Shown here: in pieces, positions 1-12,600 of the stretch
Position numbering within the stretch: position 1 is the stretch's first letter
Layout of the letters: each line of letters begins with the position of its first letter
Assembly: GCF_000002985.6 (NCBI RefSeq)
Contig: NC_003280.10
Location: forward strand, 4,336,501-4,400,500
Origin: Caenorhabditis elegans
Lineage: Eukaryota > Nematoda > Chromadorea > Rhabditida > Rhabditidae
Direction: 5' to 3'
Length of the DNA stretch: 64,000 nucleotides
The notes under the pieces: model-generated
The model's input: the letters and a program-made list of their open reading frames with translations, nothing else
Told to the model about the DNA's origin: nothing
Databases searched by the model: none
Made by a program: the position numbers and the translations under genes

Positions 1-420
1 TTTAATTTTAGGCAATTTGGCGATTTGCCCGAAATTTTGATTTTTGGAAAATTGCCTATTTGCCGGAAATTTTGATTTTTGGCAAGTTGCCGATTTGGCG
101 ATTTGCCGGAAATTTTGATAAACGGCAAATTTGGCGATTTGCCGGAAATTTTGATAAACGGCAAATTTGGCGATTTGCCGGAAATTTTGATATTCGGCAA
201 ATTTCCGGTTTGGCGATTTGCCGGAAATTCTAATTTTAGGCAATTTGGCGATTTGCCGGAATATTTTTATTTTCGGGATATTGCCTATTTGGCGATTTGC
301 CGGAAGTTTTAATTTCGGGCAATTTGCTGATTTGCCGGTTTGCCGGAAATTTCGATTTTCGACAAATTCGGCAAGTTGGAAATTTGCCGGAATTGCCGGA
401 AAAAATCGTTTGCCCCTCCC
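1..420. repeat. TTTGCCGG-type tandem array
   Basis: About fifteen degenerate copies of a 15-35 bp unit built on GATTTGCCGGAAATTTTGAT, with GGCAAATTTGGC inverted pieces. Translations through it (runs of FGDLPEIL) are an artefact of the period. Related arrays occur at 50130-50790 and 59855-60160. Confidence 0.85.
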
Positions 421-572
421 TGCCTGGCACTGCCAACGCACAAAACTCAATTTTTCTTTGAGAAAAAATTGGCACAGTGCCAGAATCCCCTTTCTCAACA
501 GTATCCCGTTTTCGTGGAGCCTCTATTTTTGTTTTAAACAGAAATTTTACAAATTTTTCTTAGCAACTTCAG

Positions 573-1924
573 GGTGATCCGAATGTTCAAGATGTGTCAA
601 CTTGGGAGATGTATGATGATATGGCTTGGATAGATCAGCATTTGGATGAACGTACGAGCTTTTTTTCCTGGAAAATTAAAACAAAAAACCTTTAAATCAA
701 ACTGATCCTGAATGCCGAAATACCATAAAAGGCCCCCGAAAAAAAAAATCAAAAATCATTAAGTTTGAAAAAAAATCGGTTGATTTTGGTTAATTTTCAA
801 TTCTGACTAATCTCCTAATCATTTAAATTGCCGCGCCTTTTTCAGCGCCGCACTCCGTAGATCTGTATCTGCGCGACGTTAATTCTAGTTTTTCCCGTTT
901 TTTCCTCGCAAGTGAAGACAATAGTGCGGATGCAGATCTACGGACAATAGTGTGGATGCAGAGAGATTCAGGATCAGTTTGCGCATTTTGAAGTAAAATC
1001 CCTCATTTACTCCTACTCCTCCAGCTTTAAAATCGTTTTTTTTCCTCAATATAAATACGAAAAAAGAGTTTAGTTTTAGAACTCTTGTTTTGACATGTAA
1101 AAAATTTCGCACCGCCATATGTGAAATTACGAATTACGCAGTTCCATGTATTATTTTACGTGGCTCCTAAAATCGCCGGAATAAATACTTTAAAAAAAAC
1201 TAAAATTTTGCAGAGCAACTATCTCGATGTGCTCGAAGTCTGAAACGAGGGGGAAACAATGACGGAGGAAATCAGGATGAAATGTCAGATTATGGAGATT
1301 ACGATGATGAGTGAGTGAGCTAAAATGAGCAAAAAGTTGATGAAAAAAAAAGAGGAAATTTGACTCTAAAATTGATCAACTTCTAACCAATCAGCGCTCG
1401 GCCCCTTCTCTTTTTTGAACCAATCAGCGACGACCTGTGCCGCTGATTGGTTCGGAATTGCGCGGAGTCGGGCGCTGATTGGTCGGAAGCAAATAGTGGC
1501 GGTTTTAAGACAATTTTCGGTGATTTCTATTAGATTCTCTAGAAAAATTGAAAAATTTTCAAAAAAAAAAATTCAAAGATTTAGAAAAATGAAATTTTAA
1601 AAATTTGGAATTTGCGAAAACTTGATGATTTGGTGCAATTTTTTCCGACAAGTAATCACAGATAATTCCAAAATAATAATTTTATTTTGCCAAAAAAAAA
1701 ATCAATAAACCCCTGAAATTTCCAGCATAAACTACGTGATGATGGCTGAAAAGCGACCAAACAACGGTGATGTACTTCTCGACGGAGATTCTGCATTCTC
1801 TGCATCAATTGTATCGGATCTAAGGACACTTGGAGAAGAAGCACGAATAATTGCAAAGCAGCAGATTATGATACTTTTGGAATCCGCTAAACCTCCGTCT
1901 ACACCTGCTCCTAATTATTTGTGA
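573..1924 (+). CDS. 3' part of a gene with a BESS-like C-terminus (probable MADF-BESS DNA-binding protein), 5' end outside window
   Basis: Three exons join in frame: 573-651, 1214-1310 and 1726-1924, with TTCAG/GCAG/CCAG acceptors and GT donors; TGA is at 1922-1924. The visible 124 residues start with an acidic stretch (DPNVQDVSTWEMYDDMAW) and pass through a Gly/Asn/Asp-rich linker. They end in a helical segment containing FSASIVSDLRTLGEEARI and AKQQIMILLE. The spacing of hydrophobic residues there resembles the BESS motif, a protein-interaction helix pair found at the C-terminus of MADF (Myb/SANT-like) transcription factors, which C. elegans has in number. The MADF half would lie upstream of the window, because 1-572 is repeat DNA. 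The acceptor at 571-572 shows the exon is internal. Family assignment is inference from one short motif; the coding status is well supported by phase and splice signals. Confidence 0.6.
1350..1535. repeat. CCAAT-rich foldback element, copy 1
   Basis: Inside an intron. Two direct copies of AACCAATCAGCG are followed by two inverted copies CGCTGATTGGT, so the stretch 1385-1489 folds back on itself. The flank GAAATTTGACTCTAAAA is shared with the second copy at 5100-5295, so the element extends beyond the stem. Confidence 0.8.
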
Positions 1925-2007
1925 TTTTTATTGAATTTTCTAGCCGAAATTTTCAATTTTTTGTCCACTTTTTATTACCCAACCTCGAAATTTCTTCGAT
2001 TTTACCC

Positions 2008-2292
2008 CAAGCCGGGTCTCGCCACGACCCAAATTGATAAGTTGAAAACTTTTTTTTTGATAAGTTGAAAATTGAAAAAAGTGTGCGCCTTTAAAGAGTA
2101 CTGTGTTTAACTGTGAATTTTTGTCGAGTTTTTCTCACAATTTGTGAAAATTTATTGTCTTTTTTATCGAAAAACTATGAAAAATTGATGAAAATTCACG
2201 AATTTTTGAAGTTACAGTACTCTTTAAAGGCGCACACCTTTACACACGCACTTAACAAAAATTGTCGCTTCGAGACCCCAGGTACTGTAGTC
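2008..2292. repeat. Foldback element of the GGTCTCG / GCGCACACC family, copy 1
   Basis: The ends are GGGTCTCGCCACGA (left) and its approximate inverse CGCTTCGAGACCC (right). Inside, GTGTGCGCCTTTAAAGAGTA is mirrored by TACTCTTTAAAGGCGCACAC. The same layout recurs at 39325-39727 and 41078-41327. Confidence 0.85.
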
Positions 2293-2599
2293 TTGGCGCA
2301 TTTATTTCCAATTTTTTTGATCTTTATCCCATCAACTGGTCTCATCATATTTTCATATTTGTACAATATTTCTGTATCTGTATTTTTTTTTGTAATTTTT
2401 GTGGGCAGTTTCTTAATTTCCATCGCCGTCTTTCCTATCTCAGGTCCTTTTATTTCATGAATAATTGATTTTTATCCTAGAAAATTTGGATTTTTTGTTG
2501 TAAATTTACCTCTTTTAAGGTGTTCAAAACCTACTTTTTATCTGTGTTTTTTGAAAAATTTTGAAAAATTTTTTGCGGATGGGTCTCACCGCGAAGTCT

Positions 2600-3410
2600 G
2601 AAAGTTACACTGCAACTTTTTCCTCGCGAGGGACGAGGAAAAGTGGTTTCTAGGCCATGGCCGAGGGGCCGACAAGTTTCAGCGGCCATTTATCTTGCTT
2701 TGTTTTCCGCCTGTTTTCTTTCGTTTTTCATCGATTTTTTTCGTTTTTTCTTAATAAAACTGATAAATAAATATTTTTTGCAGATGCTAAAACAATTTCC
2801 AATTTCCAAGTGAAAAAATCATGCATTCAGTGGGCAAGCAGCGGTGAAAGTGGTCAATGTAATATGATGGATTACGGGAATACAAAACCTAAACTTTTTC
2901 TGAAACATGATACATATGATGCTTAGATGCTGAAATTACCTGATTTTCATAACGAGACCGCTGAAAAAGTTTTGAGGTTTTCAAAATTCAATTTTTTTGT
3001 GCGAAAATCTCGACTTTTTCACCAAAAAAGTTGAATTTTGGAAACCTCAAAACTTTCTTAGCGGTCTCGTTATGAAAATCAGGTAGTCTCAGCATTTAAG
3101 CAGCATATGTATCATGTTTCAGAAAAAGTTTAGGTTTTGTATTCCCGTAATCCATCATTTTACATTGACCACTTTCACCGCTGCTTGCCCACTGAATACA
3201 TGATTTTTTTTACTTGGAAATTGTTTTAGCATTTGCAAAAAATATTTATTTATCAGTTTTATTAAGAGAAAACGAAAAAAATCGATGAAAAACGAAAGAA
3301 AACAGGCGGAAAACAGAGCAAGATAAATGGCCGCTGAAACTTGTCGGCCCCTCGGCCATGGCCTAGAAACCACTTTTCCTCGTCCTTCGTGAGGAAAAAG
3401 TTGCAGTGAG
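2600..3410. mobile_element. Large near-perfect palindrome (about 800 bp non-autonomous foldback transposon)
   Basis: The left arm begins CACTGCAACTTTTTCCTC near 2608. The right arm ends with its near-exact inverse at about 3405. The arms are about 385 bp each, differ by only scattered mismatches, and meet around 3000-3020. Stretches such as TTTCTAGGCCATGGCCGAGG, the AATCGATGAAAAACGAAAG segment and ATGATACATATG-like sequence occur in both arms. No transposase is encoded. It is bracketed by GATGGGTCTCAC (2579) and GTGAGACCCATC (3631-3642), so it may have inserted into an older foldback of the GGTCTC family. Confidence 0.85.
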
Positions 3411-3678
3411 TTAAGATTACTGTATTCAAAAACCAGAAAAATACGTAGAATTGAAATTAAGAAACCAGAAAATTTCGAAAATTCATAATTTTTTGATTAA
3501 AAAAATTCAAATTTTTGATAAATTTTCTCACTTTCCTCGTCGTTTTCTGTACATTTTTCTACATTTTTTTTCCGATAAAAAAAAACACAGACCAAATTCT
3601 CGATTCCTACAGTAATGTATACTTTTCCCTGTGAGACCCATCCCTAGAAAATGCACTATAATTTTCCCCCAATTTTAA

Positions 3679-3681
3679 CAG
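3679..3681 (+). other. Probable trans-splice acceptor of the ACF1-like gene
   Basis: TTTTAACAG lies 14 bases upstream of the start ATG, with no plausible upstream exon. This is the usual setting for SL1 addition in nematodes. It is inferred from sequence only. Confidence 0.5.
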
Positions 3682-3695
3682 AACTCGGCGAGCAC

Positions 3696-6600
3696 ATGCC
3701 GTTGCTTCACAAGCAACAATTTGAACCACAATCAGTGCCAGATGGAGTCACTCGGGATACGCCAGTATTCTATTGCAAGGCTACAAAAGAAGTCTTTTTG
3801 ACACATGAGTAAGCAAATGGGAAAATGGTTTAAATTTCGGATTTTTTTGTTGGAAAAATAGGTTGGAGCACTTGAAAAAAAGAGCCAAATAAAAAAACTC
3901 CAATTTTATCCGAAAAAAACCTTTTTTGTTCGAAAAGAACCGAAAAAAACCCCAATTTCGCAGAAAAACACCTATTCTTCCCAGTCAAACAAAAACAAAA
4001 AACAACCAAAAAACTCGTTTATTTTTTGCAAAAAAAAGACACCCATTTTTGCCAAGAAACCCAAAAAAAATCTTTGTTATTAAAAAAACCCCTCTTTTTT
4101 TCCCAAAAACGAAAAAAAACCGATTTCTCTCCGCAAAAAACCCCAATTTGTCAGAAAAAAACAAAGAAGAAACATTAAAAAGGAATTTAAAAAACCTATT
4201 TTACAAAAAAAAAGCAGAAAAAATATGCAAAAAACCTATTTTTCCAGAAAAATGCGAAAACCCCCCCCCCCCCCCATCTTTTTGCCGAAAAATACAAGAA
4301 AATCCCATTCTTGCAAAAAAAAATTCGGTTTTGTCAAAAAAAATTAATTTTTGCCAAAAAATGAACACAAAAACCTTCTTTTTTTTCCTTGAAAAAGCCC
4401 GAAAAAAAACGTTCAAAACCAAAAAAAACCCCCTTTTTTTTCTTTAAAAAAACCTGAAAAAAGGAAAAAAACTCCGATTTTTACCAAAAGATGAGCAAAA
4501 AATCCCGAAAAAAATTGACAAATTGCAGGACCCAATTTTTACCGAAAAAAATGCTCAAAAAACCATTTTTGTCAAATATCTTCAATTTTTCAGAGAATAT
4601 TTCAATCGAATGATTCTACTCAACTCAACAGCCTGGTCATGTTCTCTTACTCGAAAATCAAATCTAACATATTTCGAAGCAATTGCCAGTGAACGAGAAG
4701 CCGAGCAAGAGCTCTGTAACTTCCCAACAGCTCTCGAAATTCCAATTACTTTAATTGTTCATAAATATACGAATCGTGGCCGTTTCGAAGATCTCGTAAA
4801 TGATATTTATCACATTTTAAAAGATCGATTTTTCAATAACGAAGAAGTCGCCTACGCCGAGAAAAGCCGCAAATTTCTGGCGAAAATCGTCGAATCCAAC
4901 CAAATCGAAGAGCAAAATCCATCTTTTGAGGGTGGAAGTGAGCTCAAAGAGCCCATTTTACCGCCGCCTGACACTTTTCGATACACACTACAGATTCTTG
5001 ATCCAGCGGTGTCGGAAGAAGAAATGTATAGAGAAGGAATTGCTTTTGATCGACTTTTGTGAGTAAAATTAGGAAAATCACACGAAAATTGGAAAAAAGA
5101 AGAAATTTGACTCTAAAAATGCAGTTTTTCAGTTATAGGAACTTCTGACCAATCAGCGCCTAGCCACGCCCACTTTTGAACCAATCAGCGACGATCTGTG
5201 CCGCTGATTGGTTCAGAATTGGGCGGAGTCAGGTGCTGATTGGTCGGAAGTTAATAGTGACGGATTTTGACAATTTTTGGCAATTTCTGAATTTTTTGAG
5301 TAACTTTTTTGTATTTAAAACAAAAAAATCCAGAAAAAATTGCACTATTTTTTATAAATTTCGATTATAATTTTTTTTGGGAAAAAAATTCCAAAATTTC
5401 AACAAAGAAAAAAGCTAAATTCTCTCTAAAAACTAGCGAAATTTTTTTTTTAGAATTTACGAAAAAAATGGCAAAAGTTTGGAAAAAATCAAAAAATTAA
5501 CGAAAAAATGTAAGAATTAACCGGAAATTGTACAAAATTGCGAAAAATTGAATGAAAACTAACGATTTTTTAAAGAATTTTACGTTTATTTTTCGATATT
5601 TTTTGAAATTTTTATAATTTCCCAAGCTACAGTAACCCTACAGTACCCCTACAGTTTGGAGGAAGAAAATCAAAATTAATTTCCCCAATTTTCAGCCGCT
5701 CAAAAAACATTGGATCCCGTCAAAAAATCCGTTTATTCCTTAAAAACTGCTGTCAAATGTCGCCGGACAGTGAACGCTACACACTAAAATTCCAGTTTTT
5801 GGAAAAAATCGATAATCTCTACTGGACCGATGTAATGTCTGGCGCTGAGCCAATTTGTCCTCAAACTCCTGCTCTGCAACGTGGACGTGCTCCGAATACT
5901 CTCAAGGCTGGGGATCATGAACGAAAAGAGAAGAAGCCGAAAAAAGAGGAACGGGATCCCGCGGCTCGTGAGTTCCTTTTTTTTTTATAAAATACATATT
6001 TTTTTTCAATAAAAAAATGCTCTGCCGGAAATTTTTTTTTCGATTTATTCATTCAGAAATATTTTTAAAATGACAAAAAGAATCGGTAATTTAACGGAAA
6101 AAGTTTGAAAATTGATGAAAAATTCAAAAATTTAACTAAAATTTGGAAAAGCTCAGAAAAAATTTTAAAATTTGCGAAAAAAAAAATTTCATGTTTAATT
6201 TTTAGTAGTTTTCCGTTAGTTTTCAGAATTTTATTATTATTCAGAAAAAATATAAAAAAATTAAATTCCGAAAAATTCTAAAAATTGACGAAAAATATTA
6301 AAAAATAACAAAAAGTTCAAAATTTTGCGAAAAAATTACCGAAAATTGATGAAAAACCAAAGAAAAATTTCAGAAATTCAGAAAAAAATTTAAAACAGAA
6401 AATACGCAGTTTTAAGAGTTTTTTGTTAATTTTTAGAATTTTTAATAATTTTTCAGAAAAATTCTTTTTTTTTCAGAATTTCTCGTATTTTTAAAAGAAT
6501 TTTCCGTTAATTTTCAGAGTTTTTAGAATTTTTATGTAAACTTTTCGTTAATTTTTTAATTTTCAATATTTTCAGTTTTTTCGAATTATTTTTAAAAATC

Positions 6601-9600
6601 TTCGTTAATTTTTAGATTTTTAAACTCTTCGTAATTTTTAAAATTTTCAGTTTTAAGATAAAACGACCAAAAATGAGCAAAGTATGAAAAAAAAAATTAT
6701 AAATCGGAAAAATTGGCAAAATTTGAGATGAAATTCAGTATTTTTCAAATTTTTTGAAAAAATTAGTTATCAAATTCGAGCAAAAAATCGACTAAAAACT
6801 CATTTTCCAGCTCCACGACCACGCGGAAGACCACCAAAAACTCCGGAACAAAAAGCATTGGACAAAAAGGAGAAACAAATGCGAAAACGAGCAGAAGCTG
6901 GACGAGAAGCTCCAAAACCTGATGATTTCGACTTGACAAGCAGTGGAGCAATGACTTTATCGATTCCAGTAAGCCCAGCGAAAAAGAAAATCCGCCGAGA
7001 AAGTGGCTCTTCGATGAGTGGAAAAAAGAAAACAAAGATTCTGGAGCAACAAGGCGAGCTCTGCTTCTTTTTCAGTGAAGCTCGACGTCTCGGGATTGAT
7101 GTCGGCGGTTTGGAGCAAGAGGAGAAGCTGCTCAGTGGGAAGGCTGTCGCGGATTTCAAGCAACGGGTTAAAGAGGAAAAGGATGCTGAAAAGGAGAGAG
7201 CCAAGGAGGAGAAGAAGCGAAAAATGCGGGAGAAAACGGCTTATAATAAGAAGCGAGAGGATTTAATCTGTAATGATTTGAAGCCATTGCCAAGATTTCC
7301 GAAGTTGGAGATTCCGGAATGGATATCTAATGCTGAATTTGAAGATTATCTATTCATCTTCCAATTTTTCAATTCCTTCAAACAACTGCTCCCGCTCAAA
7401 GAGATCAGAGGATCCGACGAGGTTCAATTCTCGGATATCATTATCGCTATCAAATGCAATGATCCTCAGAACTCTTCGTTCGCAGATCTTCTCCGAGTCC
7501 TTCTCTCAATCAGAACTGATATAGCTGATGAGGAGGATGGAGATGAAGCAGACATTAATAACCGTGAAGAAGTCTATCTGATAAATGCTCAAAATTGTGA
7601 TCCGGCTCACGTGACACATGGAGATTCGATACGAGATCTTTCGGATTTACACTTTAAAATTCGAAAAATACATGGAAAATCTGTGAGGCATCTACCGGTG
7701 GATTGGATGACATTGACTGAGGTTCTTCGGTTGATATTTGAGACATCTGGATATTATACTGGAATGGCTACACATCGGCATCGGCTCTATGCTCGGGGTA
7801 ATTTCCGAGGCTATGAAGATCCGGCCTACGAATTCCGCACCCGACATCCTGGAATTATGGAGAAGCTTCGAACTCTGACTGTCTTCGATTTGGAAGCTCC
7901 CGAGCGGCTGGAAATTGTGAAGACACTGATCTACCAGTTGCTCACGTACTCCAAGTTTCGAGGTCACTTGGAGCAGCGTCAGAATGAGCTCGTGGAGCTG
8001 AAACGGGAGCAGAAGAAGCTGAAAGCGTGGGATGTTGGACAGGAAGGAGAAGCTAATGCGGCGAGGTTGCTGCTGGAGTTGGCTCCGGCTGGAGCATCTG
8101 GAGCACCGGACGTTAAGGAGCAGAAAGAGCCACCCGTTGTGCGGCGGTTGAAGGCGCATATTAAGGCGATTAATGAGGGAAGGAGATATGATAAGGAGGA
8201 TTTGGATGCGGTTAGTACAGAACATTTGAATTTCCCGCAAAATGTGTTTTTTCAAAAATTTTGAATTTCCCGCCAAAAATTTTTTCCCCAAAAAATTTGA
8301 ATTTTCCGCTAAAATCTTTCACTCAGAAAATTGAAATTTCCCGCCAAAAAAATTTTCTCAAAAAATTTTTCTCAGAAATTTCAATTTCCCGCCAATAATT
8401 TTTTAATCAAAAAATTTGAATTTCCCGCAAAAAAAATGTTTTTTTTTTCGAAAAATTTGAATTAAGAGCGGAGTTAATCGCTGATTGATGCTACAGTTTT
8501 TAGTTCATTTTTCCGGATTTTTAACAATTTCGAGTTTTTTTAAAAAGACAGCCAAATTTGGGTTTCTTATAGGCTTTAAGTGGAGATTAATGACAAAAAT
8601 AAGATAATAATCAATTTAAAAAATTGATTTCCGACTGCTTCAACACTGAAAAATTGGCGAAATTGAAGATTTTGGCTAAAATTATGCAATTTTTTTGGAA
8701 TTTTCATTTAAAAATTTGGTCTTTTTGGGCCCTTTTATTACCTTAATTAATTAATTAAAATGAACTATTTTTTCAGATTGTGCTGGAATCGGTTCCCTAC
8801 GCTTCGCTGTCTCTCGATGAAATAGTAACTGCCCGCGAACTTCAAAAATCCGAATTCAAAATTTTAATGGATTCTCTGATATCGAAAATGTTCCAAATCT
8901 ACAGTAAAATCAGTGATATACGATTGGGAAGTGATCGAGCATATCGAAGATATATTGTTATGGAAAATCTATCAGCAATTCTTGTTGAAACGGCAACTTT
9001 TCAAGAATTGGGAATATATTGTGATGAACCATCGATTATTGATGATCCATTGAATCTTTTGGAGAATGAGCATCAAGAAGTATTTATTTGTACAGGAAAT
9101 ATGGATACATGTAGAGTTCATGGAGATGAAAGTAATAATTGGACTCGTTGGAGTTATATTCGGGATCGGGAGCAATTTGAGCAACTGCTCAAGGTACAGA
9201 ATTTCGAGAAAAAAGGAGAAAAATCCAAAAAAAAACAGAAAAATCTCAATTTTTGTGATTTTCTCAATATAAAAAACATAAAAGTTAATTTTAATTAAAT
9301 AATACCGAATTAAAAAATATTTCAAAAATTGTTTTTTTTTTCATTTTTAAAAAAATGATTTTTGGAACAAAAGAATTCAATTACATTTACACATAGATAA
9401 TTTTGAAAAAAATCGAAAATTCTCAATTTTGTGATTTTCATTTAAAAAAATTGGAAACGATGTCAAGTTCTGCCAAAAAATTTTGGGTAATCAATATTTT
9501 TAAGATTAAAATTAGTTTTATTTTAGAAAAATTAAATATAAATTAATTAAATCATAAAATTGATTTTAAAAATATTAAAAAATATATGTAAATTTTAAAA

Positions 9601-12600
9601 AAAATTAATTAAAATTTGTTTAAATTTGGTTAAAAATTAAAAATCCACATTGAGTGGGTTTCACGATTTTTTGGAACAAAAGTTGTAAATTTTAGGTTAA
9701 TTTACAAAAATAAAATGCCAAAAATCACATAAATTTAAAAAAATTCAAATTTTTATCATTTGACTTCACCCGAAAGGTTATATTTTTGATTATTTCAAAC
9801 AGATATTTCTATATTAGGAAAATGTTGTTCTGGCAATAAGCTATCTGAGAAATACCGATTTTATTATAAATATGGATTTTTTTTTTGATTTTCCGATATT
9901 TCGAAAAAATTTTCCATTTTCAGAAAATTTGGTTAAAATTTTGGCCATTTCTTCCTTTTAGAAGAAATTTTTCTCATCAATATTAACAAAATTAGATTTT
10001 AAAAAAACATATTTTATGGTAAATTTTCTGAACATTTTTTTTCGATTTTTCGGAAAATCGAAAAATCAAAAAAAAATAAACAATTAAACAATTTTTGAAA
10101 TAATCCCCTGTTCGCAACTTTGCCGAATTTTTTTTGCTGCTTTTCAAAGAAAATATGAAATAAAAGACAATTTTCGTTTTTTTCTTACTTTTTTCGAAAC
10201 AAAAATCGAAAAAAAAAAATTCAATCAAAATTTTCCCTAATTTCAGTCCCTAAATCCCCGTGGAAATCGAGAAGTGGAGCTGCTCGAAGAGCTCAATGAA
10301 TATCGACCGAGCCTTTTGGAAATACTTGAAGAAACTGAACGTCTACATGAAGAAGAAGAAGATGAAGATGAATGGAAATCTCAATTCATGACAAATGATC
10401 CGAATCCTGGGGATACTTATAATATTGATTGGGATGCTGAAATGCGAGATCTACTACTGGATTTTGAGGAAAAAATCGATCAGGGACAAATGGGATCAAT
10501 AGAAAAAATATTTGAATGTAATCGAATTGAATGGAGAGATAATCTTAAAGAATCGGGAAATGTTTGTATGCTTTTGAACGAAGATATTTCTATTTTTGGA
10601 GAGATTTCTGTGAATTTGGAGGAATCTGAGCATTTTTCGGATTCTATGAAACTCGCCATCGCATTTTATATGATTATCAAGAGTATTCATTTGAAATTCA
10701 TCAAGGCTCCGTATATTAGTCCGAATAAGGATGAACGTTAGTTTTTTTTAATGAAAAAAATTATTGATAAAATGCAAAAAAAAAATCATAAAAATTTGTA
10801 AAATTATTGATTAAAAAGAGATTTTTAAAAGTCGAAAATTACAATTTATTATTTGTTTTTTGGCCGTTTTTTTTTTAATTTTTAATTTTTAATCTTTAAG
10901 GGTAAAAATGTCAGTTTTTATGGGTTTGAAACAAATTTTTTTGATTGAAGAAAAATTCCTTCGATTAATTTCTTAAAAAACTAATTTCGGAAAAATCGGA
11001 AAATAGCGTTTTTTTGGAAAAAATTTTATAACAAAGTTACATCGTAAATATTGATTTTCCGATTTTTTATGGGTTTTTTTTGTGGAGAAAATGGAAAAAT
11101 TAATTGTTAAAAATTATTAAAAATTTTACAGTAAAAAATACGAGAACTCTGTAGATTTTTTTAATTAAAAAAATATGAGAAAACCCCAATTTATTCCAAT
11201 TTTTACTGTAAAATAAATGAGGAAAAGTTGAGATTCGGAAAATCGGAAAAAATGTAGAAAAGAGTATTTAAAAAAAACGAGGAACCCGTAGATTTATCAA
11301 CAAAAACATCAATTTTGATGGAGAAGAAAATCACAGTTTATATTTAAAAACCGCAATTTATTGGAAATTTTGAATTTTTCCTAATTTTACCTGAAAAAAT
11401 ATAGTTTTTTTTTTCAATTTTCAACGAAAAAAAATCCCATTTTTCCAGACAGAAACTCCGCAAAAAAAACGATAAATCTGAAAATTTGGAAAAAATGTAC
11501 GAAAAATACTATACATTTATCAAAAATATGTTCATTTTTTTCTGAAAAGTGAATTAAAAAAACAATAAATTGAACACTTTTCGAGATTTTTTGATAAGTT
11601 TTACTTTTTTTTTTTAATTTTACCCCATTTTCAGATGTTTCCTAATTTTTTTCCCTAAAAAAAATTTAAAAAAAAACTAAAAATCGGACATGTCGAAATT
11701 CTCTGGAAAAAATCGGTATTTTTCGATTCCCAAAACAAAACAAAAAAAAATAACTCAAATGTGACATTCTTCCGAAATTTTCTAAATAATTTATGTTTTT
11801 CCTAATTTTCAAATAATTTTCCGTCATTTTCAGACGGAAACTTGAAGCCCTCCGAACTATTCATACGTTGGCAAAGAGCACTTCTCGAATGTGAATCCCA
11901 TTCAGCTCTTTCTCTATTCATCTCAACATTCGAAGGATCTATCAAATGGGATAAATCTCGTCTCCAAGGAAAATGTCGTTCATGCCGACGAAAAGCCGCT
12001 GCTCATGATCTTGTATTGTGCTCTGAATGTGATAATTGTTATCATTTGAAATGTGCAAAGCTGGATGTTAACTCAGATGCTCCAGCTGATTGGATGTGCA
12101 CCAGTTGTAGAGCTCAACAGAGAAAAGTTGAGAATGAAGCAAAACGAATGGCTCGGGATGATGATCAATTGGCTGAATCTTCATCACAAGAAGATGTTGC
12201 AATTGGAAATATATCGATTAGCGATAATTTCTCTGAAATTGCTCCAAAAACTGCTGAGCCAGCTGAGAGCTGTAGCACCCCGACAACTTCTAAAGAGCCG
12301 CCAACTATTCGAACTGCAAGTGGTCGGGCTGTAAAACGAGTTCATTATTCTGATATTCATGAAGGATTAAGCTTGAAAAATCGGAAATCCAATGGATCCA
12401 TGCCAGTCACACCTTCGGAGAGACCTGTTAGAAATGTTTCTGTTAGAATGTGAGAGTTTGGAATTTTTTTTTTTGACGGAAAACTTAAATTTTCTGCTGA
12501 AAAAATCGTTCAAAATGCCTTTTATGATTTTTTTTTTCAGAAGTTTCATATTGTTTGTTAAAAAAAAAATTAAAGAAAAAATTTCCTTTTTTTTGGAAAA

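Larger units (their letters stand above)
1925..3695. other. Intergenic region filled by foldback elements
   Basis: The 1.8 kb between the BESS gene and the ACF1-like gene contains two foldbacks, described separately, and AT-rich spacer. I see no open exon of its own in it. Its right end holds a TTTTAACAG acceptor (3679-3681), 14 bases before the ATG of the next gene; this would fit an SL1 trans-splice site. Confidence 0.7.

Noticed and set aside
79..537. Several overlapping open frames rich in FGDLPEIL or CRKFRF near the left edge
   Set aside because: They are translations of the TTTGCCGG tandem repeat in different frames; no start context or splice link.
3926..4447. 173-codon open frame in intron 1 of the ACF1-like gene
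   Set aside because: Composition is almost only Lys, Asn, Pro and Phe from A-rich and C-rich low-complexity DNA. Splicing 3808 to 4594 restores the WAC domain, so it is intronic.
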